Part shown: positions 7,030 to 16,739 of the stretch, piece by piece | How the letters are laid out: each line of letters opens with the position of its first letter | How positions within the stretch are numbered: the stretch's first letter is position 1 | Assembly: GCF_004117915.1 (NCBI RefSeq) | Contig: NZ_RSTD01000001.1 | Coordinates: 434,001-498,000 of the forward strand | Source: Companilactobacillus metriopterae | Lineage (GTDB): Bacteria > Bacillota > Bacilli > Lactobacillales > Lactobacillaceae | Direction: 5' to 3' | DNA: 64,000 nt | Translations under genes and position numbers: made by a program | The notes under the pieces: model-generated | Databases searched by the model: none | Seen by the model: only the letters and a program-made list of their open reading frames with translations | What the model was told of the DNA's origin: nothing

Positions 7030-8903
7030 TGGCTGAAAAAGAAGAAAAGCAACAAGCTCCTAATCGTCAACATGGACCTGGTGCCACTGCTGGTGTTGTA
7101 GTTAAACCTAAGAACTTCTGGAAAACAACCAGAAGACTTGCTAAATACATGTCTAAATACTCAATTGGTGTTTTGATAGTTGTTATTTTTGCCATTGCGT
7201 CTGCAATATTCCAAATCAGAACTCCTAAAGTTCTTGGTCAGGCAACTACAGAAATATACAAAGGTTACATGAATGGTGTAGCCGAACAAAAAGCAGGAAT
7301 TAATATTTCGCAATATCCAATTAATTTTGAAAAAGTCGGACATATTATTCTAATTGTTCTTACACTTTATGTATTATCAGCACTATTTAGTTTCATGCAA
7401 CAATTTATAATGACACGTATTTCTCAGAGAACTGTTTTCAACTTGAGAAGAGATCTTAAAGAAAAAATGTCACGTTTACCAATTCATTATTATGATACTC
7501 ATACTAATGGGGATGTTATGTCCAGAGCTATCAATGATATGGATAATATTGCTGGTACACTGCAACAAAGTGTTACTCAAATAGTTACTAGTACCGTGAC
7601 ATTTATCGGTGTTATCTGGATGATGCTTACTATCAGTTGGAAGCTAACCTTAATTGCCCTAATAACTATTCCATTGAGTTTACTAGTTGTTGGAGTAATT
7701 GCTCCACGTTCTCAAAAACACTTCAAAGCACAACAAAAATCACTTGGACTTCTAAATGATCAAGTTGAAGAAGAATACGCTGGACATGATGTTGTAAAGA
7801 GTTTTAATCATGAAGAAAAATCTATCAAAGTTTTCGAAGAAGAAAATGAAAAACTTTATCAATCATCTTGGCGTGCTCAAATGATATCCGGTGTTATTAT
7901 GCCACTTATGACATTTATTAATAACCTAGGTTACGTTTGGGTTGCTGTATATGGTGGTATCAAGGTTGCTTCTGGTAAGTTGGCTCTTGGTGATATTCAA
8001 GCATTCTTACAATATATGAATCAATTTTCTCAACCAATCACACAACTAGCTAACTTATCTAATACTATTCAATCTACAGTTGCCAGTGCGGAAAGAATTT
8101 TCGAAGTTATGGATGAAGAAGAAATGAACGACGATAAAGTCGATGTTCCTGACATTCAAACTGACAAGAAAGTTATTCTTGATCATATGCAATTTGGATA
8201 TGATGGTAAATCATTGTTGATGGATGATTATAATCTTGAAGTCAATCCTGGTGAAATGATTGCCATTGTTGGACCTACTGGTGCTGGTAAAACTACTATC
8301 ATCAACTTGCTAGAACGCTTCTACGATGTAAGTGGTGGTTCAATCAAACTTGATGGTAAAGATATCAGAAATATGACACGTGAGGAAGTTCGTTCTCACT
8401 ATGCTATGGTTCTTCAAGATACATGGCTATTTACTGGTTCGATTTATGATAATCTGAAGTACAGTCGAGAAGACGCTACCAAGGAAGAAATTATTGAAGC
8501 AGCTAAAGCTGCTCACGTTGACGGATTTGTTCGCCAATTGCCAGATGGTTATGATACTGTCTTGAATGAAGAAGCATCTAATATTTCTCAAGGACAACGT
8601 CAATTATTAACAATTGCCAGAGCATTTATTGCTAATCCTGAAATCCTAATCCTTGATGAAGCCACATCATCTGTTGATACAAGAACGGAAGTACATATTC
8701 AACATGCTATGAATAGACTACTTAAGAACCGTACAAGTTTTGTTGTTGCTCACAGATTGTCTACAATTCGTGATGCTGACAAGATTATTGTTATGAATGA
8801 AGGTTCTATCATTGAAACAGGTAATCATGAAGAACTTATGGAAAAAAATGGTTTCTATGCTGATTTATATAATTCACAATTTGCTGGAAACGTTGCATTA
8901 TAA
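7029..8903 (+). CDS. ABC exporter half-transporter, catalytic-site subunit (LmrD/BmrD type)
   Basis: A 624-residue partner of the preceding subunit. A soluble 40-residue N-terminal tail precedes the six-helix transmembrane domain and the nucleotide-binding domain. The latter has Walker A GPTGAGKTT, Walker B LILDEATSS with the catalytic Glu, and H-loop VVAHRLST with the His. Its signature is ISQGQRQ rather than SGGQ, the expected counterpart of the degenerate site in the first subunit. Together the two give one active and one dead ATP site. The genes overlap by one base (TAATG), which favours equal synthesis. A terminator follows at 8922-8949. Confidence 0.94.
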   Translation: MAEKEEKQQAPNRQHGPGATAGVVVKPKNFWKTTRRLAKYMSKYSIGVLIVVIFAIASAIFQIRTPKVLGQATTEIYKGYMNGVAEQKAGINISQYPINFEKVGHIILIVLTLYVLSALFSFMQQFIMTRISQRTVFNLRRDLKEKMSRLPIHYYDTHTNGDVMSRAINDMDNIAGTLQQSVTQIVTSTVTFIGVIWMMLTISWKLTLIALITIPLSLLVVGVIAPRSQKHFKAQQKSLGLLNDQVEEEYAGHDVVKSFNHEEKSIKVFEEENEKLYQSSWRAQMISGVIMPLMTFINNLGYVWVAVYGGIKVASGKLALGDIQAFLQYMNQFSQPITQLANLSNTIQSTVASAERIFEVMDEEEMNDDKVDVPDIQTDKKVILDHMQFGYDGKSLLMDDYNLEVNPGEMIAIVGPTGAGKTTIINLLERFYDVSGGSIKLDGKDIRNMTREEVRSHYAMVLQDTWLFTGSIYDNLKYSREDATKEEIIEAAKAAHVDGFVRQLPDGYDTVLNEEASNISQGQRQLLTIARAFIANPEILILDEATSSVDTRTEVHIQHAMNRLLKNRTSFVVAHRLSTIRDADKIIVMNEGSIIETGNHEELMEKNGFYADLYNSQFAGNVAL

Positions 8904-8921
8904 GATTATTCAGGTTAAATT

Positions 8922-8949
8922 AAAGACATGTTTAGACATGTCTTTTTTT
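8922..8949 (+). terminator. Intrinsic terminator of the ABC exporter operon
   Basis: AAGACATGT and ACATGTCTT pair around a TTAG loop and run into seven T residues. It stands 19 bases past the exporter stop codon and directly before the serine hydrolase gene. Confidence 0.85.
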
Positions 8950-8962
8950 ATTGGAGAAAATA

Positions 8963-9913
8963 ATGTTTGAAAATACACGTTCACAATTAATATCATTAGT
9001 TAACGAGCAGGTTTGTCCCGGAGTTAGCATGGGATTTATTGACCATGGGAAAATGGAGACAGAATACCTTGGAGCCAAATCATGGTTAACAACGTATCGT
9101 CCAATAGATCAGGAAAGTTTTCATGATTTAGCCTCGCTGACCAAAGTCATGGTAACTGTGCCAATGATCAAAAAACTAGTTGAAGAAGGTAAACTGTCTT
9201 ATTCTGATCCTATTAACAAATATCTACCAGAATTCAAAGGCGATAGGGTTCAGGTGATTCATTTATTGACGCACACATCAGGAATTAAGGGCTATATACC
9301 TGATCGTGATAGTTTAAATGGGGAAGAGTTAGTTAAAGCTCTTTTAAAACTACCAGTAACAGCAGATTTTAATAAAAAAGTAGTTTATACAGATACAGGG
9401 ATGATATTTTTAGGATTGATTATTGAAAGAATAATAGGCGGTAATTTTCAAGAAATTGTTCAAACTGAAATATTAGATAATTGGGGATTACATCAAACAA
9501 CCTTCAATCCTGATCCTCAAATATGTGTTCCAACTTACAAATTGAATGGTGACTATATGCAAGGCATACCTAATGATCCTAAAGCTAGACAGTTGGGGGT
9601 ACATTGTGGCTCTGCAGGGCTGTTTGCGACATTAAATGATGTTATGAAATTTGCTGAAATTATGCTTGAGAATAAAGATTATTATCAAAATTTAACGGAG
9701 TTGAATCCTGGAAGATCTTACGGGTGGAATATCTTAACAGAAGATGGAAATATCTTGTTTCACACTGGATATACAGGACATTTCATTGAACTTAACTATG
9801 AAAAACAAAGAGCTATGGTTGTTTTGACTAACAGGGTTCATCCTTTAGAAAATAATCAAAAATTTTTAATTAGACGACAAATTATCAGAGATTCATTTAT
9901 GAATGAAAAATAA
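8963..9913 (+). CDS. Serine hydrolase of the class C beta-lactamase family
   Basis: A 316-residue protein of the beta-lactamase/DD-peptidase-like fold (PF00144). The SxxK motif is SLTK with nucleophile Ser58 and Lys61, the second motif is YTD at 142-144, and the third is HTG at 267-269. YxD in place of YxN is common in the esterase-like branch. There is no signal peptide or membrane anchor, so it is probably cytosolic and acts as an esterase or peptidase rather than a true beta-lactamase. The ATG at 8963 follows TTGGAG by 6 bases. It is a single gene between two terminators. Confidence 0.85.
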   Translation: MFENTRSQLISLVNEQVCPGVSMGFIDHGKMETEYLGAKSWLTTYRPIDQESFHDLASLTKVMVTVPMIKKLVEEGKLSYSDPINKYLPEFKGDRVQVIHLLTHTSGIKGYIPDRDSLNGEELVKALLKLPVTADFNKKVVYTDTGMIFLGLIIERIIGGNFQEIVQTEILDNWGLHQTTFNPDPQICVPTYKLNGDYMQGIPNDPKARQLGVHCGSAGLFATLNDVMKFAEIMLENKDYYQNLTELNPGRSYGWNILTEDGNILFHTGYTGHFIELNYEKQRAMVVLTNRVHPLENNQKFLIRRQIIRDSFMNEK

Positions 9914-9914
9914 A

Positions 9915-9950
9915 AAAGCAAATCTCATTTATGAGATTTGCTTATTTTTT
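9915..9950. terminator. Bidirectional intrinsic terminator between convergent genes
   Basis: GCAAATCTCA and TGAGATTTGC form a 10-bp stem with a TTTA loop, flanked by A and T tracts. It serves the serine hydrolase and murT. Its right side overlaps the last codons of murT. Confidence 0.88.
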
Positions 9951-11282
9951 AATATGACCTTTATCGGTAAGTATTTTTCTTAAGTTCATCATTGCAGTAT
10001 ATGTTGCTAGTACATATATTTTTGATGTTGGAATATTTTGAATATCATCTACAAAGTCTTCAATATTCTCCGTTTGAATATTCTTATCCATATCTAGACC
10101 AGCTATTTTAAATCTGTAAGTAACATCTTTGGATCTTTTTCCACCAGTTAGTACTAGTGGAATTTTATCGTAATCGAATTCTTCGAAGTTACCATCCCAG
10201 ATCCAACTGGTATCAATTCCGTCAGCGTAGTTAGCATTCAATAAGAAAGCAAGTGAATACTCAGAAGTATCACTGAGGATAGTTTCAATAACTTGATTAA
10301 GTCCTACAGGATTTTTAACTAGAATAATATTCAAACTTTTATCTTTAATATTAATTGTTTCTTGTCTACCAAAAACTTTTTCATCATAGTTGAAAGCTTT
10401 GCCTATTTGTTCGACACTAACACCCATTTCTGATGCTAATGCATAAGCTGCTAGTGCATTGTAGACATTATATTGACCACCAATATTCATTTCAAAAGTG
10501 CTGCCATTGATTTCAAATGTTGTTTTATTAGGAAGAAGCTTAGGTATATCTGTAACTAAATATTTTAATTCCGGACGTTTGAATCCACAGTTAGGACAGA
10601 AGAAGCTACCCAGATTTGCGTAAGAAATTGAGTGATAGTGCATGATATGATTACATTTAGGACAAAGCACACCATCGGTATTAGTAGGGGCTTTGAAGTC
10701 ATCATTTTCATGTCCTTGATCGCTAAATCCATAATAAACAATTTTGTTTGGTAAATCTTTTGATGAGAATATTGCAGCATCACCATTTGCAATAATTGTT
10801 GCATCAGGAGCAAGCTTAATACCATCGAGGATTTTTTGGTAAGTTGTATAAATTTCACCATAACGATCCATTTGGTCACGGAATATATTTGTAAGGACAA
10901 AGTATTTAGGCTTAATATGTTTACAAATTAGTTCGACATTTGCTTCGTCTACTTCCAAAATTGCTAATGGTTTTTTACTTTTTTTGTGATGTGTCACAAA
11001 ACTGGTAACTACCCCTTGAATCATATTAGAACCAGTAGGGTTAGTTAAGATATCATCATATTTTTGAGATAGCATTTTGGTAATAAGCGATGTTGTTAAA
11101 GTTTTACCGTTAGTACCGGTCACAATAACCAAATCGTATTTTTTACCAATTGAACTTAGAATATTTGGGTCTATTTTATAGGCGATTTTTCCCGGATAAG
11201 AAGAACCACCATTAAAAAATGTATTTAAAATAAAGTATGAAGATTTACCAGTTATTGTGGCAATTCTCGATTTTATTGTCAT
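9942..11282 (-). CDS. murT: Lipid II isoglutaminyl synthase, Mur-ligase subunit MurT
   Basis: A 446-residue Mur-ligase-like protein. It has the ATP loop VTGTNGKTLTTS near residue 55, a four-Cys zinc ribbon (CPKC and CPNC pairs, about residues 205-235) inserted in the middle domain, and the C-terminal DUF1727 segment with DGIDTSWIWDG. MurT activates the alpha-carboxyl of D-Glu in lipid II and works with the glutaminase GatD to make D-isoglutamine. Here gatD is not adjacent: downstream is a convergent hydrolase and upstream the divergent tdk gene. SD is modest (GAGG 9 bases before ATG). Family call is firm; the missing partner is the oddity. Confidence 0.92.
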   Translation of the reverse strand: MTIKSRIATITGKSSYFILNTFFNGGSSYPGKIAYKIDPNILSSIGKKYDLVIVTGTNGKTLTTSLITKMLSQKYDDILTNPTGSNMIQGVVTSFVTHHKKSKKPLAILEVDEANVELICKHIKPKYFVLTNIFRDQMDRYGEIYTTYQKILDGIKLAPDATIIANGDAAIFSSKDLPNKIVYYGFSDQGHENDDFKAPTNTDGVLCPKCNHIMHYHSISYANLGSFFCPNCGFKRPELKYLVTDIPKLLPNKTTFEINGSTFEMNIGGQYNVYNALAAYALASEMGVSVEQIGKAFNYDEKVFGRQETINIKDKSLNIILVKNPVGLNQVIETILSDTSEYSLAFLLNANYADGIDTSWIWDGNFEEFDYDKIPLVLTGGKRSKDVTYRFKIAGLDMDKNIQTENIEDFVDDIQNIPTSKIYVLATYTAMMNLRKILTDKGHIKK

Positions 11283-11434
11283 TAGGGGACCTCATTTATT
11301 TTCAATAGAAATATATTATCACATAATATTATAGATTTTTCCTAATATTAAATTAATTTAGATGATGTTTGTTGTGTTAATCTAAGTAGTTTTTAGTTAT
11401 AATTTTTAACGAACACAAAATTGGAGGCAGTATA

Positions 11435-12013
11435 ATGGCGCAATTGTTTTTTAAATATGGTGCAATGAATAGTGGAAAATCTATTGAAATTTTGAAAGTT
11501 GCTCATAACTATGAAGAGCAGGGTAAATCAGTAATTTTGATGACAAGCATCCTAGATACCAGATCTGGTGAAGGAAAGATTCAGAGTCGTATAGGATTAG
11601 AGTCAGAGGCTATTGCATTAATGAATGATTCCAATGTCTATGATATTGTTAAATCAACAGATTTGAATGCTTCATGTGTTTTGATTGATGAATGTGAATT
11701 TATGTCTAAAGAACAAGTTTTACAAGCTACTAGAGTCGTGGATGATTTAGGAATTCCAGTGATGGCATTCGGACTAAAGAACGATTTCAAAAATGAATTG
11801 TTTGAAGGTAGCAAGTATTTGCTACTATATGCTGATAAACTAGAAGAAATGAAAACAATTTGTTGGTACTGTAAGAAAAAAGCTATTATGAATATGCGTA
11901 TGAATGATGGTAAACCTGTTTACGATGGTGACCAAATTGCTATTGGTGGTAATGAGATGTATGTTCCAGTTTGTCGTAACCATTATAACCATCCTCCAAT
12001 GTTGAACAAGTAA
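11435..12013 (+). CDS. tdk: Thymidine kinase
   Basis: Type II thymidine kinase, 192 residues, which salvages thymidine to dTMP with ATP. Visible are the P-loop GAMNSGKS (about 9-16), the Walker B-like [10 protein letters not shown] near residue 90, and the zinc-binding Cys pairs, CWYC near 147 and CRNH near 183. GGAGG lies 8 bases before the ATG, and a TATAAT -10 candidate is at 11398-11403 with no clear -35. It heads a run tdk-prfA-prmC-tsaC-upp, the gene order usual in Firmicutes, and is divergent from murT. Confidence 0.95.
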   Translation: MAQLFFKYGAMNSGKSIEILKVAHNYEEQGKSVILMTSILDTRSGEGKIQSRIGLESEAIALMNDSNVYDIVKSTDLNASCVLIDECEFMSKEQVLQATRVVDDLGIPVMAFGLKNDFKNELFEGSKYLLLYADKLEEMKTICWYCKKKAIMNMRMNDGKPVYDGDQIAIGGNEMYVPVCRNHYNHPPMLNK

Positions 12014-12028
12014 GAAAGGATTTTTAAA

Positions 12029-13126
12029 TTGGATAATAATTTTGAACAATTAGAAACAGTTCTTGATCGATACAGTGAATTACAAGAATTGATGAGTGAT
12101 CCAGATGTTATTAACGATACAAAGCGCTATATGGAGATTTCTAAAGAGGAATCAGATATGCGTGAGATTGTTTCTGCATACAAGAAATACAAAGATTTAG
12201 AGCAGACAATTGATGAAAGTGACGAAATTCTTCGTGAAAGCAATGATCCAGAAATGGAAGCAATGGCTAAAGAAGATTTAAATGAAGCAAAAACTGAGAT
12301 AGAAGAAGTTGCTCAAAATCTGAATATGTTGATGCTTCCTAAAGACCCTAATGATGATAAAAATATCATCATGGAAATTCGTGGAGCTGCTGGTGGAGAT
12401 GAAGCCAGTTTATTTGCTGCCGATCTTTTGAGTATGTATACGAAGTATGGTGAAAAACAAGGTTGGAATTTAGAAATTATTGATGAAACTTCAACTGAAG
12501 TTGGTGGTTATAAAGATGTTGCTATCATGATCACAGGTCAGAGTGTATTTTCTAAGTTGAAATACGAAAATGGTGCACACCGTGTGCAACGTATTCCATC
12601 AACTGAATCACAAGGACGTGTTCATACTTCAACAGCCACTGTTGCTATTATGCCTGAGTACGATGAAATTGATTTGGATCTAGATCCAAAAGATATTAGA
12701 ACCGACGTTTATCGTGCTTCTGGTGCTGGTGGACAGCATGTTAATAAAACATCATCCGCAGTTAGAATGACTCACTTGCCTACAGGTATTGTTGTTGCTA
12801 TGCAAGATCAAAGATCACAACAACAAAATCGTGAGAAAGCTATGAAAATTTTGAAATCTCGTGTTTATGACTTTTATGAATCACAAAATCAAAGTGAATA
12901 CGATGAACAACGTAAATCAGCAGTTGGTACTGGTGATCGTTCTGAACGTATTAGAACATATAACTATCCTCAAAACCGTGTTACAGATCACCGTATCGGA
13001 TTGTCACTTAACAAATTGGATAGAATTATGAATGGTGAATTAGATGAAGTCATTGAAGCATTAATAGTTGATGACCAAACTAAGAAGATGGAGCAAATCC
13101 AAAGTGGAGAATCAAAACTATTCTAA
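12029..13126 (+). CDS. prfA: Peptide chain release factor 1
   Basis: RF1, 365 residues, which ends translation at UAA and UAG. The stop-codon reader is the tripeptide P-S-T within IPSTESQGR (PxT type, so RF1 rather than RF2), and the peptidyl-tRNA hydrolysis motif is [10 protein letters not shown] near residue 235. The N-terminal coiled-coil domain is complete. The start is TTG at 12029, supported by AAAGGA 8 bases upstream. It is followed and overlapped by prmC, whose product methylates the GGQ glutamine. A perfect terminator hairpin begins two bases after its stop codon. Confidence 0.96.
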   Translation: MDNNFEQLETVLDRYSELQELMSDPDVINDTKRYMEISKEESDMREIVSAYKKYKDLEQTIDESDEILRESNDPEMEAMAKEDLNEAKTEIEEVAQNLNMLMLPKDPNDDKNIIMEIRGAAGGDEASLFAADLLSMYTKYGEKQGWNLEIIDETSTEVGGYKDVAIMITGQSVFSKLKYENGAHRVQRIPSTESQGRVHTSTATVAIMPEYDEIDLDLDPKDIRTDVYRASGAGGQHVNKTSSAVRMTHLPTGIVVAMQDQRSQQQNREKAMKILKSRVYDFYESQNQSEYDEQRKSAVGTGDRSERIRTYNYPQNRVTDHRIGLSLNKLDRIMNGELDEVIEALIVDDQTKKMEQIQSGESKLF

Positions 13127-13949
13127 TGCCCTGAAAAGGGCTTTTTTAATGCTAGAAAATAATTCAAAGCTTCCATATGATGCACAATATTTGATGGAAG
13201 AGTTGACCGGTTGGAATAAACTTCTGCTACAAGTTCATGGTCAGGAATTAATGACAGATGATTTGCAAAGCAAATTTAATGAGGGCATTCAAAGACTCTT
13301 GAATGACGAACCTGTTCAATATATTTTGGGACAAGCCTATTTTATGGGAAATGTTTTTCAAGTTAACAGCAGTGTCCTGATACCTAGGCAAGAAACAGAA
13401 GAATTGGTTGATCAAGTAATTCAAGATAATGTTAATTCTAATCCAAAAAATATACTGGATATCGGTACCGGGTCTGGTGTTATTGCCATTACATTGGCAC
13501 AACATTTTGAAAAATCAAATATTATTGCAAGTGATATTTCTAGTGATGCTTTAGAAGTTGCAAAATGTAATGCTCAAAACTTAAATGTTCCAAATATAAA
13601 ATTTGTTGAAAGTAATTTGTTTTCCTCAATCGATAACACTTTTGATATTGTAGTTTCCAACCCACCATATATTTCAACTGATGAGATGGATGTAATGGAC
13701 GAAAGTGTTAAGAAGTACGAGCCAGATTTAGCATTATTTGGAGAAAATAACGGATTAGAAATATATCAAAAATTAATACCTGAAATTGATCATTTTCTTT
13801 CTGAAAAGGGTAAACTATACCTTGAATATGGTTATCACCAGAAAGAAGCAATAAAACAAATTTTTGAAGAATTTCAACCTGATATGAAAGTGACTTTTTT
13901 CAAAGATATAGGTGGTAACGATAGATATCTTAGAGCAGAGAAGGGATGA
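13104..13949 (+). CDS. prmC: Release factor glutamine methyltransferase
   Basis: HemK/PrmC, 281 residues, which methylates the GGQ glutamine of release factors using S-adenosylmethionine. The SAM motif is [10 protein letters not shown] and the catalytic motif SNPPY has Asn at 186. I take GTG at 13104 as start. GGAG stands 10 bases before it, and the resulting N-terminus ([16 protein letters not shown]) aligns in length and pattern with E. coli PrmC. A later ATG at 13149 would cut the first helix and has only a T-tract before it. The gene therefore overlaps prfA by 23 bases and contains the terminator-like hairpin at 13128-13147. Confidence 0.92.
   Translation: MENQNYSNALKRAFLMLENNSKLPYDAQYLMEELTGWNKLLLQVHGQELMTDDLQSKFNEGIQRLLNDEPVQYILGQAYFMGNVFQVNSSVLIPRQETEELVDQVIQDNVNSNPKNILDIGTGSGVIAITLAQHFEKSNIIASDISSDALEVAKCNAQNLNVPNIKFVESNLFSSIDNTFDIVVSNPPYISTDEMDVMDESVKKYEPDLALFGENNGLEIYQKLIPEIDHFLSEKGKLYLEYGYHQKEAIKQIFEEFQPDMKVTFFKDIGGNDRYLRAEKG
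13128..13147 (+). terminator. Terminator-like hairpin inside the 5' end of prmC
   Basis: GCCCT, a GAAA tetraloop and AGGGC form a stable 5-bp GC-rich hairpin followed by six T residues. It starts right after the prfA stop codon but lies within prmC codons 9-15 if the GTG start is right. It should reduce transcription beyond prfA. Confidence 0.65.
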
Positions 13950-13953
13950 TAAA

Positions 13954-14955
13954 TTGACTGAAATACTAACAAGTTCTGAAATTGATAAGGCAGTATCACT
14001 ATTAGATAGCGGTCAGTTAGTATCCTTTCCAACTGAAACTGTTTATGGATTAGGTGCAGATGCTACAAATGAGGATGCTGTCAAAAATGTTTATCTTGCT
14101 AAGGGTAGACCTAGTGACAATCCTTTGATTGTCCATGTGTCGAGTCCAGATATGGTTTTTGAGTATGTAGATGAAAATTATTCTGATCAAGTTAGAGAAT
14201 TAATGGATAATTTTTGGCCAGGTCCATTGACAATTATATTGCCAATAAAAAGAGATAGGTTATCCTCAAGTGTAACTGGTGGTTTGGATACAGCTGCATT
14301 TCGAATGCCTGATAATCAATTAACATTGAGCTTGATTGACAAACTAGGCAGACCAATTGTTGGTCCGTCAGCTAATACATCTGGAAAACCGAGTCCTACT
14401 CTGGCAGAGCATGTTTATCATGATTTAAATGGTAAGATTGCAGCAATTTTGGATGATGGTCCTACTGTTATAGGTGTCGAGTCTACTGTATTAGATATGT
14501 CGACAGATGTGCCGACTATTTTAAGACCTGGAATGATAACTGTTGATGATTTAGGTAAGTATTTACCTGTTGTTTCAAGTGATCATCATAAAGTTGGCCA
14601 GAAGGAAATACCAAAAGCTCCAGGAATGAAGTACACCCACTATTCACCCAATGCCGAAGTTATTATAGTAGATAAACCAGATGGTTTTGCTATGGCTATG
14701 GCAGAATATTCAAATGATTCTGTCGGAATAATGGCTACTGATGATTTGCTTTCTAATATTAAGAATGCAGAGCTAACCTTTTCATTAGGTAACGATATAT
14801 ATTCAGCAACGAGAAATTTATATGCTGGTTTGAGATATCTTGATAATAAAAAAGTAAAATATATTTTGGCACAGGGTTTCTCAGATGATAATATAAATGA
14901 AGCATATAATAATAGATTGGAAAAATCTGCTGGTCAAAAACATTATAAAAAATAA
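13954..14955 (+). CDS. tsaC: L-threonylcarbamoyladenylate synthase, Sua5 type
   Basis: A 333-residue Sua5/YrdC/YwlC protein that makes threonylcarbamoyl-AMP from threonine, bicarbonate and ATP for the t6A37 modification of ANN-decoding tRNAs. The N-terminal YrdC domain shows [13 protein letters not shown] and [16 protein letters not shown]-terminal Sua5 domain from about residue 220 makes it the long form. Start is TTG at 13954, with AAGGG 8 bases before it and 4 bases after the prmC stop; an in-frame upstream ATG would overlap prmC without a suitable ribosome-binding site. It belongs to the tdk-prfA-prmC-upp run. Confidence 0.93.
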   Translation: MTEILTSSEIDKAVSLLDSGQLVSFPTETVYGLGADATNEDAVKNVYLAKGRPSDNPLIVHVSSPDMVFEYVDENYSDQVRELMDNFWPGPLTIILPIKRDRLSSSVTGGLDTAAFRMPDNQLTLSLIDKLGRPIVGPSANTSGKPSPTLAEHVYHDLNGKIAAILDDGPTVIGVESTVLDMSTDVPTILRPGMITVDDLGKYLPVVSSDHHKVGQKEIPKAPGMKYTHYSPNAEVIIVDKPDGFAMAMAEYSNDSVGIMATDDLLSNIKNAELTFSLGNDIYSATRNLYAGLRYLDNKKVKYILAQGFSDDNINEAYNNRLEKSAGQKHYKK

Positions 14956-14966
14956 GGAGAATTGAA

Positions 14967-15596
14967 ATGTCTAAATTTCAAGTATTGAACCACCCACTTA
15001 TTCAACATAAATTAACACTTATCAGAAGTAAGCATGCTGGAACAAAAGTGTTTAGAGAAGTAGCCAATGAAATTGGTGAATTGATGGTTTATGAAATTAC
15101 TCGTGATCTTCCTCTTAAAGAAGTTGAAATTGAAACACCTATGGGTAAATCAAAGCAAAACGTTATTGCTGGTAAAAAACTAGCTGTTATTCCTATTCTA
15201 AGAGCAGGTTTGGGAATGGTTGACGGAGTTCTTGAACTTATCCCTGCAGCAAAAGTAGGACACATCGGAATGTATAGAGATGAAAAAACTTTGCAACCAC
15301 ATGAGTACTTTGTGAAGCTTCCAAGTGACATCGATCAACGTGATCTATTCATTGTAGATCCGATGTTAGCTACTGGTGGTTCAGCAAATATGGCGATTGA
15401 CGCCTTGAAAAAGCGTGGTGCTAAGAACATGAGACTTGTAGTCTTAGTAGCAGCACCAGAGGGTGTTAAGGCTGTTCAAGAAGCTCATCCTGATGTAGAT
15501 ATTTATGCAGCAGCTCTGGATGACCAACTAACAGATGACGGATATATTTTCCCAGGTCTTGGAGATGCTGGAGATCGTCTTTTCGGCACAAAATAA
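14967..15596 (+). CDS. upp: Uracil phosphoribosyltransferase
   Basis: A 209-residue UPRTase that salvages uracil to UMP with PRPP. The PRPP-binding segment [15 protein letters not shown] lies near residues 128-142, and the uracil-binding C-terminal stretch [14 protein letters not shown] is intact. AAGGAG lies 7 bases before the ATG. It ends the tdk-prfA-prmC-tsaC-upp run and is followed, as in many Firmicutes, by the atp operon. No terminator is visible in the 114-base gap, so some read-through into atpB is possible. Confidence 0.96.
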   Translation: MSKFQVLNHPLIQHKLTLIRSKHAGTKVFREVANEIGELMVYEITRDLPLKEVEIETPMGKSKQNVIAGKKLAVIPILRAGLGMVDGVLELIPAAKVGHIGMYRDEKTLQPHEYFVKLPSDIDQRDLFIVDPMLATGGSANMAIDALKKRGAKNMRLVVLVAAPEGVKAVQEAHPDVDIYAAALDDQLTDDGYIFPGLGDAGDRLFGTK

Positions 15597-15633
15597 TTTC
15601 ACAAATTGAATGAAAAAATTTAAATTTTTAACT

Positions 15634-15639
15634 TATAAT
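15634..15639 (+). promoter_or_regulatory. Possible -10 element for the atp operon
   Basis: TATAAT occurs in the very AT-rich gap between upp and atpB, about 72 bases before the atpB start. No good -35 is found at 16-18 bases, so this is a weak call. The gap holds nothing else I recognise. Confidence 0.3.
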
Positions 15640-15710
15640 TTTTTATCTTTAGTGTTATTATTTTGTGGTATCGTGTACAAAATATTACGCTGAAAGGAGG
15701 GTGATCTAAC

Positions 15711-16421
15711 TTGGATGATAAGTATAGATTTATTGATTTTTTAGGTATGAGATTTAATGTTGCTAATTGTCTTTCAACTATAATCGCGGCAATATTAGTA
15801 TTTATACTTGTATTTTCATTATCAAGAAAACTACAATTGAAACCTGGTAAAGCTCAGAACCTTCTTGAATGGATGATAGATTTTACAAATGGAATTGTAA
15901 AATCTAATGTCTCTGATAGACCTTCTAATAACTTTGGATTATATGGATTTGTATTATTCCTATTTATATTTATGTCAAATCAATTAGGATTAATTTTTCA
16001 AATTAACGTTGGTGGATATGCATACTTGAAATCTCCAACGGCTAATCCAATTGTGACAATGGGATTAGCATTAATGTCGATTCTATTAGCACATTATTAT
16101 GGAGTTAAGAAATTTGGATTCGGTGGATATTTGAGTAATTTTACGAGACCATTGCCTCTATTATTACCATTTAATCTGATTGAAGAATTTACGAATTACC
16201 TTACTTTATCATTACGTCTTTACGGTAATATCTTTGCTGGAGAAGTTTTATTGATGTTGATTGCTAAGGTAGCAACAAGTTTTGGTCTTGTATCATTTGC
16301 CTTTGCAATTCCAGTAGAAATGATTTGGCAAGGTTTCTCAGTATTTATTGGAGCCATCCAAGCGTACGTTTTCACTACACTATCGATGGTATATGTATCA
16401 CGCAAATTAGAACGAGAATAA
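15711..16421 (+). CDS. atpB: ATP synthase Fo subunit a
   Basis: A 236-residue polytopic subunit a that forms the proton half-channels facing the c-ring. About five hydrophobic segments are seen. The essential Arg (Arg169, in LSLRLYGN) that meets the c-ring carboxylate is present, as is the C-terminal QAYVFTTLSMVYVSR. Start is TTG at 15711 with AGGAGG 10 bases upstream; a nearer GTG is too close to the ribosome-binding site. First gene of atpBEFHAGDC; no atpI is present ahead of it. In lactobacilli this enzyme mainly hydrolyses ATP to expel protons. Confidence 0.96.
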   Translation: MDDKYRFIDFLGMRFNVANCLSTIIAAILVFILVFSLSRKLQLKPGKAQNLLEWMIDFTNGIVKSNVSDRPSNNFGLYGFVLFLFIFMSNQLGLIFQINVGGYAYLKSPTANPIVTMGLALMSILLAHYYGVKKFGFGGYLSNFTRPLPLLLPFNLIEEFTNYLTLSLRLYGNIFAGEVLLMLIAKVATSFGLVSFAFAIPVEMIWQGFSVFIGAIQAYVFTTLSMVYVSRKLERE

Positions 16422-16658
<237 letters not shown>

Positions 16659-16674
16659 TATCAAACAAATTGCT

Positions 16675-16705
16675 GGCGATGATTAAAAATAATAATCGCC
16701 TTTTT
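16675..16705 (+). terminator. Stem-loop with T-tract between atpE and atpF
   Basis: GGCGAT (16675-16680) pairs with ATCGCC (16695-16700), extended by ATT/AAT inside, and is followed by TTTTT. It looks like a partial intrinsic terminator or 3' mRNA stabiliser placed inside the atp operon after the c-subunit gene. Confidence 0.6.
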
Positions 16706-16739
16706 CTGTTTTTATTTATGAAAGGAAGGAGAATAGTAA

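Noticed and set aside
10565-10900. An open frame of 111 codons on the minus strand within murT
   Set aside because: It lies entirely inside murT in another frame, is full of Met, Leu and Gln runs typical of shifted reading, and has no ribosome-binding site.
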